Below are positions 1 through 5,200 of a stretch of 7,067 nucleotides of DNA, piece by piece. The stretch's first letter is position 1; every line of letters begins with the position of its first letter. Position numbers and translations under genes: made by a program. The notes beneath the pieces were generated by a model. The model did no database searches. It was given only the letters and a program-made list of their open reading frames with translations, and had not been told where the DNA came from. Source of the stretch: Parcubacteria group bacterium CG11_big_fil_rev_8_21_14_0_20_41_14 (lineage in GTDB: Bacteria; Patescibacteriota; Patescibacteriia; UBA2169). The stretch is from assembly GCA_002787075.1 (NCBI GenBank), contig PCVT01000069.1, positions 1-7,067 on the forward strand, read 5' to 3'.

Positions 1-93
1 ATTATTAAAGTTCATAGATTGTGCGATAGTTAGATTAATTAATGGTTCGACCTGTTTCTATTCTACCGCAGAATCTATAGGTTTTATAGCATT
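1..93 (+). other. Region upstream of rplI, no confident gene
   Basis: No recognisable gene lies here. The frame beginning at base 2 is open for 31 codons and ends in a TGA at 95-97 that overlaps the rplI ATG as ATGA. It could be the 3' end of an upstream gene, but its translation is unlike any protein I know (for example, it does not look like the end of ribosomal protein S18), and an open stretch of this length is not rare by chance. A small inverted repeat, ATTCT/AGAAT with a 5-base loop, lies at 60-74. No good -35/-10 pair was found, so the promoter for rplI is probably outside the window. Confidence 0.3.
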
Positions 94-540
94 ATGAAAG
101 TAATACTAACAAAGCAAGTTCTAAAATTAGGTGGGATTGGGGATGTTGTTTCAGTAGCGCCTGGGTATGGTAGGAATTTTTTGATTGCTAATGGTTTGGC
201 AAAAGAGGCAACTGAGCAAGCAATAAAGGAGGTAGAGAATACTCGCGCGAGAGCGCATCGCAAGAAAGAAGTTGTGGATAAAAAAAGAACAAAATTGCGA
301 AACGTGCTTGAGAATGCGAGAATACTTGTGCGCTCAGCAGCTAATGAGGAAGGGCATTTGTTTGGAGGGGTCGGGGCAAAGGAAATCACGATTGCGATCG
401 CGAAGCGCAAGAAGATTGAGATTGACGAGAAGAGCATTGATCTTGCGCATCGCATCAAAAACATAGGAGAGCATGAAGTTTATTTTAATATAGGCAAAGG
501 AGAAAAAATAAAATTTATTGTTGATATACAGAAAACATGA
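94..540 (+). CDS. rplI: 50S ribosomal protein L9 (bL9)
   Basis: This encodes a 148-residue bL9, the usual length for the family, an elongated protein that binds 23S rRNA in the large ribosomal subunit. The N-terminal rRNA-binding domain (about 1-40) carries the family signature: LGGIGDVVSVAPGYGRNFL at residues 12-30, followed by G34-L-A. The usual sequence after the valines is VKxGYARNFL, so A22-P23 and G26 are mild departures. Residues about 40-75 form the long, highly charged connecting helix. The C-terminal domain opens with GHLFGGV (87-93), corresponding to the common GxLFGSV. The start at 94 gives the canonical MKVILT N-terminus; only a weak AUAGG (77-81) lies upstream. The stop codon overlaps the pyrG start. 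Some CPR lineages are reported to lack bL9, so its presence may help place the organism. Confidence 0.97.
   Translation: MKVILTKQVLKLGGIGDVVSVAPGYGRNFLIANGLAKEATEQAIKEVENTRARAHRKKEVVDKKRTKLRNVLENARILVRSAANEEGHLFGGVGAKEITIAIAKRKKIEIDEKSIDLAHRIKNIGEHEVYFNIGKGEKIKFIVDIQKT
537..540 (+). promoter_or_regulatory. ATGA stop/start overlap coupling rplI to pyrG
   Basis: The pyrG ATG (537-539) and rplI TGA (538-540) share bases. There is no Shine-Dalgarno sequence at a useful distance: the only purine-rich AAGGAG is at 497-502, more than 30 bases upstream and inside rplI. Together these suggest that ribosomes finishing rplI restart on pyrG, so pyrG translation would depend on rplI. The overlap is seen directly; the coupling is inferred. 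Confidence 0.6.
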
Positions 541-2165
541 CAAATACTAAATACATTTTCGTAATTGGAGGGGTGATGAGTAGCGTTGGAAAGGGCGTGG
601 CTTCGGCATCCATTGGCAAGATTTTGCAGGCGCGCGGATATGAGGCTACTATTATGAAGATTGATCCATATATCAATGTTGATGCCGGCACTATGAACCC
701 TACTGAGCATGGGGAAGTTTTTGTCACAGAAGATGGGGATGAGACAGATCAAGATATTGGAAATTACGAGAGATTTATTGAAAAGAATATTTTGTCAACT
801 AATTACATGACCACAGGCAGAGTGTATCGCGAAGTTATACAGCGCGAGCGCAATTTAGAATATGATGGAAAATGCGTTGAGGTAGTGCCTCATATTCCAA
901 TGGAAGTGATTGATCGCATCAAAACAGCCGGCAAAAAGACAAAATCCGATATTGTAATAATAGAAATTGGCGGAACAATTGGCGAATACCAGAATGTTTT
1001 GTTTCTTGAGGCCGGTAGAATGCTTAAGCTAAAATATCCGCAAGATGTTTTATTTGTTTTGGTTTCATATCTTCCTATTCCAGCAATGGTTGGGGAAATG
1101 AAGACAAAGCCCACCCAGCACGCTGTCCGCACTTTGAATTCAGCCGGGCTTCAGCCGGATTTTATTATATGCAGGTCAGAGCGCGCTATTGATAAAAAGA
1201 GAAGAGAGAAGCTGGCAGTTTTCTGCGGTATAAATCCAAAATCAGCTATTTCATGCCCTGATGTTGATAGTGTTTATGAAGTGCCTCTCATGTTCAAAAA
1301 AGAAAAGCTAGATGAGCAGATTCTGGATAAGTTTGATTTGAAAGCACGCAAAACTGATTTGAAAAAATGGAAAAACTTAGTCCAAAAAAGCAAGCGATTG
1401 AAAAAGAAAATTCGTATTGCTGTGGTGGGCAAATATTTCGGTACTGGGGACTTTACTTTGTCTGATTCATATATTTCCGTAATAGAGGCAGTAAAGCACG
1501 CCTCATGGCAGCAAGGCCTTCAGCCGGAAATGGAATGGGTGGATTCAGAGGACTATGAAAAAGACCCAAAGCGCGTTAAAGAATTAGGACAGTATGATGG
1601 CGTAATTGTGCCAGGCGGATTTGGTACGCGCGGAATTGAGGGAATAATAAAAGCAATTAAGTATGTGCGCGAGAATAATATTCCATATCTGGGTTTGTGT
1701 TATGGAATGCAACTCGCTACCATAGAATTTGCTAGAAGCGTCGCGAAAATCAAGAACGCCACTTCAACGGAATTGGACCCGAACGCCCAGAATCAGGTAA
1801 TTCACATTATGCCAGACCAGGAAAAGAAATTATTAAAGCAGGATTATGGCGGAACAATGCGATTAGGGGCGTGGCCGTGCAAACTGCGGCGCGGAACGCA
1901 CGCGCAAAAGGCCTATGGCAAATCCGAAATTTCCGAGCGTCATCGTCATCGCTATGAATTTAATAATGCATATAGGTCTCGTTTGGAAAAAGCAGGATTG
2001 AAAATCGCGGGCACTTCGCCTGATAATCATATTGTGGAAATAATTGAGCTAGAAGATCATCCCTTCTTCATTGGCGTGCAATTCCATCCTGAATTCAAAT
2101 CAAGGCCTCTGGACCCGCATCCTTTGTACCTCGCGTTCGTGAAGGCGTGCATGAAGAAGAAGTAA
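537..2165 (+). CDS. pyrG: CTP synthase (glutamine-hydrolysing)
   Basis: This enzyme makes CTP from UTP, ATP and glutamine, the last step of pyrimidine nucleotide synthesis, in the cytoplasm. At 542 residues it is full length (E. coli has 545). The N-terminal synthetase domain has the P-loop GGVMSSVGKG (11-20), then KIDPYINVDAGTM, EHGEVFVTEDGDETDQD and EIGGTIGE, which include the expected Mg/ATP-binding acidic residues, and KTKPTQH. The class I glutamine amidotransferase domain (about 290-542) has PGGFGTRG, the nucleophile C388 in GLCYGMQ, HRHRYE, and H517 and E519 in QFHPEF, so the triad is intact. It departs from the common form in GEYQNVLFLEA (usually GDIESxPFLEA), ERNLEYDGKCVEVVPHI (usually RRGDYLGxTVQVIPHIT), CYGMQ (usually CLGMQ) and a short insert GTGDF after VGKYF. 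I expect an active enzyme of a divergent, CPR-like branch. It overlaps rplI at its start. Confidence 0.97.
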   Translation: MTNTKYIFVIGGVMSSVGKGVASASIGKILQARGYEATIMKIDPYINVDAGTMNPTEHGEVFVTEDGDETDQDIGNYERFIEKNILSTNYMTTGRVYREVIQRERNLEYDGKCVEVVPHIPMEVIDRIKTAGKKTKSDIVIIEIGGTIGEYQNVLFLEAGRMLKLKYPQDVLFVLVSYLPIPAMVGEMKTKPTQHAVRTLNSAGLQPDFIICRSERAIDKKRREKLAVFCGINPKSAISCPDVDSVYEVPLMFKKEKLDEQILDKFDLKARKTDLKKWKNLVQKSKRLKKKIRIAVVGKYFGTGDFTLSDSYISVIEAVKHASWQQGLQPEMEWVDSEDYEKDPKRVKELGQYDGVIVPGGFGTRGIEGIIKAIKYVRENNIPYLGLCYGMQLATIEFARSVAKIKNATSTELDPNAQNQVIHIMPDQEKKLLKQDYGGTMRLGAWPCKLRRGTHAQKAYGKSEISERHRHRYEFNNAYRSRLEKAGLKIAGTSPDNHIVEIIELEDHPFFIGVQFHPEFKSRPLDPHPLYLAFVKACMKKK

Positions 2166-2172
2166 GGAATAA

Positions 2173-2195
2173 AAAATGGGTCATGTCCCCATTTT
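2173..2195 (+). terminator. Possible weak terminator after pyrG
   Basis: AAAATGGG (2173-2180) can pair with CCCATTTT (2188-2195) across a 7-base loop, 8 bases after the pyrG stop. The stem is perfect over 8 bp but has only three G-C pairs, and the only T-run is four bases inside the stem, followed by CC. An A-run precedes it, so it could also act on the opposite strand. It may end the rplI-pyrG transcript or only stabilise its 3' end. Confidence 0.4.
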
Positions 2196-2206
2196 CCACC
2201 ATTAAC

Positions 2207-2236
2207 TTGCTGGTGTATCCGTATATGGTGTATGAT
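2207..2236 (+). promoter_or_regulatory. Predicted sigma70-type promoter of the giant gene
   Basis: A TTGCTG box (2207-2212, 3 of 6 to TTGACA) is followed after 18 bases by TATGAT (2231-2236, 5 of 6 to TATAAT). Transcription would begin around 2243-2245, at or just before the ATG of the large gene, leaving essentially no leader. An 8-base direct repeat, TGGTGTAT, occurs at 2211-2218 and 2226-2233 and overlaps both boxes. The match is by eye; the -10 box is good and the -35 box is weak. Confidence 0.45.
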
Positions 2237-2244
2237 ATAGGCAT

Positions 2245-5200
2245 ATGGACATAGAAGAAAATAAGCACATTCTTGATGCCGAGGAAGAAATTAGATTACC
2301 TGAACACATGGAACAAGAGCCAGAACCTCAATCTGGCAATGAGCATCCAGAGATAGAACAAAAAACAGAGAAACAGCGTTTTGTTGAGCAAAATAATTAC
2401 GAAACAGAATTGTTTATTGGTGCCATTGAAAAGATGCGTGGATTGTCTTTTGATGAGAAAGAGGTCAACGCTTTTGTGGAAAGTCAGGATAAGAGAGAGC
2501 AAGATCAGCAACCAATAGAACAGGTTAAGAATTCAATTCAGGAATTAGACAATCAACAGTATGATCTGATAAATCAGGCAAAAGAATTGTTCAGCCATGC
2601 CCAGGAGAGTATTTTAAAAAAAATTCAGGCAATTAATTTAACCACAGATCACGACTTGTATCATTTGGGGTTTTTTGTTGATCAGGCAGCGGAAGCGACC
2701 CATAAAGCCCAGGATATGGTTGCTAAAATAAAATCATTACAGATTAAAAAGCAATGCTGTGTTGTTGATGAGAGCGCATATGAAGATCTGGGGATTGCGG
2801 TTGATCCGGATGACGTGTTTCGCTCTGATGCGGCTATAAAAATAATTGAAGAAAAAATCAGCGCGCATGCGAAAGAAATACAAGCCATACAAGAAAAACG
2901 TTTTTCTTCGGTGCGCAAACTGATTCCCGTATTTTCGGATAAAAGAAAAATTGATGATTTATCAAAACAATTATCTGCATTGTCCGATTTGCGCGATATT
3001 CTTAAAAATCAAGACGAAATGCCTGCATCGTTGTATATTATTGGCCAGTCAGCCATAAATTTCAATGGGGATGTCGCTGAAGCAATCATAGAGAAGATAC
3101 TGGATTTTTACATAAGGCAAGACCAGCAGAGCGAACAAGAAACAAGAGCTAAATTCTTTCCGCAGGATATTAAAGATTCTTTATCCGGACAGATAAAAGA
3201 TCCTGAAGCATTTTATGATTCAATTAAAGAACTGGCATCAAAAACAGATGCCAGCGCTGTATCATATAAAATTCATGACAACAAGAGAAAGGCATTTGAT
3301 GCGCTTTGTTCTGTTATTGATGAAACGCCGGGTATGAACATGAGCTATGAATCTAAAAGTGATGTCAGGCATGCGCTTAAAGATGTTCAGGAATGGTTCA
3401 CCCTGTCTGATGAGCAAGAGCTAGGTTTGCCTTCTATTAATGAAAAAGAATGGATTGCTTTTAAGGAAAACAAGCAAGCCCGTCAGTTTTTTGAGCAAGA
3501 AACAGGCGCACATATGGAAGATGCGGAAGCGCGCATAAGCAAGGCAATTGCCAAATCAATGGACAGTGAAAATTCTGAAAGATTAAGTTGGAAGCTGATT
3601 CGTTTGAAAAACGCAATCGCGGCGCCGTATCTTTTGGTTGGCCTATTGCAAAATAAGTCAAAATTGTATACCAATAGTCCTTTGCGAACGGAATTTGCTG
3701 AATATATCCAGTCAATCAGCCATGAAGAGATTGCGCAAAAAACAAAGCAAGGAGAACCTGGCTTTGGTCCGGATTTGGAAGATGCCATGCGAATTATTCA
3801 AGAAAATCAAGATACATATTACAAGGACGATATTCAGAATCCTGATATAGAAGCATTCAAACAGGAAATACAAAATGATCCGGAATTTATTGATTTAATC
3901 GTGCGGGATAAAGTTGATTCTCCTTTTGAAATGAAAGCTTCGGATGACTCAAGCAAGCGGAATGTGTGGTCCGGAATGGTATGGCGATTGAAAGAGGGCA
4001 CATTCAGAGAATATGTTCCAGATATTTCAAATGAAGAACTTGAATCATTGCGCCAGGGCATCAAAGAAGACAATCCATTGTATAAAAAAATCATTAAAGC
4101 AAGGGTTCGGGAGTATTTGTCTGAATATGATATAAGAGGGCATGATGACCATTCCAATTTAGCGCCGAATAAGCATCAATATTTTTTAAGCGAGAAAGAT
4201 GAGGAATATTTTTTAAAGAAATTGGGGTATGCGGATGATTTATTTAAATATATATATATCAGAAATCCAATCGCCAATGAACTTAATGAAAAAATAGGCG
4301 CTATTGCTCTTGAATTCCTGAAAGATAAGGAAACGCAAACGCTGGCTGTCGGGTATATCACAGCAAAGCCGGAACTGCTGGATGAAAAAACAAAAGACGC
4401 GTTAGCGCGAATTTTTTCAGACGCGCTTCCGGATGAAGAAAAAGCATCAATTCAAAGCATTGCCTTAAGCGATTTTGAACAAGGAGATGGTAGATTCATT
4501 GTTTCCATAGCAAAATATTGCTACAAAGGCAGCCGTGATTTTAATAATCTCCTCTTAAAAGCCGGTGAGAAATTATTGGAGTTTCCAGAAGAAAAAATTC
4601 AAAGCATGGACGCTGAGTTGTTTTCACTTATAAGCAATTCGTATGCCTCAAATCCGGACGTTTTCAAAAACGCTGTTTTATTTGTGGCAAAATACGCGGG
4701 CAAGGCAAGCGATGTCTTGCATCAATATGTTTACTATTTTAGAGACCCTGAAACAGCTAAGATTTTACAAGATATGGATACGCGTATGCAAAATCCGCAA
4801 GACAGTATCAGTGCTTTTAAGGATTTTTATATTAATGAATACATGATTGATTTTTTTCGCGAACACCCGGATAAATACCAGGATGCTTTATCGCTGGCAG
4901 AAGAAGGGCATCTCAATAATAAATCATTGCAGCAATTTGTGCTTCAATCCCTTGAGAAAATAGTTTCCTTACCCAGGGAAAAGCGGGAACATTATATTAT
5001 GTTAATGCAGAAAGTGGATCAGTCCCCTTCACAGGAAATCCAGCATCTTAAGAATCAGTTACTTGCTGAGCTTGCGGATGCAGAAGATCCTGAAAAAGCG
5101 TTTAAGGAAATTGAAGATATTTTTATAAAAAACAATTTGCCAATAGCCGGAAAAGTGTACAAAGTTTTCCAAGTTATGTATCCGCCCGAAAAAATGGAGC

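Noticed and set aside
60..74. ATTCT/AGAAT inverted repeat upstream of rplI as a possible regulatory hairpin
   Set aside because: A 5-bp A/T-rich stem is too weak to support a terminator, attenuator or L9-type operator call.
84..464. 126-codon open frame on the - strand opposite rplI
   Set aside because: It lies wholly within the certain rplI gene on the other strand, and its translation is compositionally odd and resembles no known protein.
3461..3788. Two overlapping open frames on the - strand within the giant gene
   Set aside because: They are antisense to a continuous coding frame, overlap each other in different frames and show no recognisable domain; the + strand frame explains the region.
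4246..4260. Short AT dinucleotide run
   Set aside because: It encodes Tyr-Ile-Tyr-Ile in frame within the giant protein and is too short to be a meaningful repeat or a structural element.
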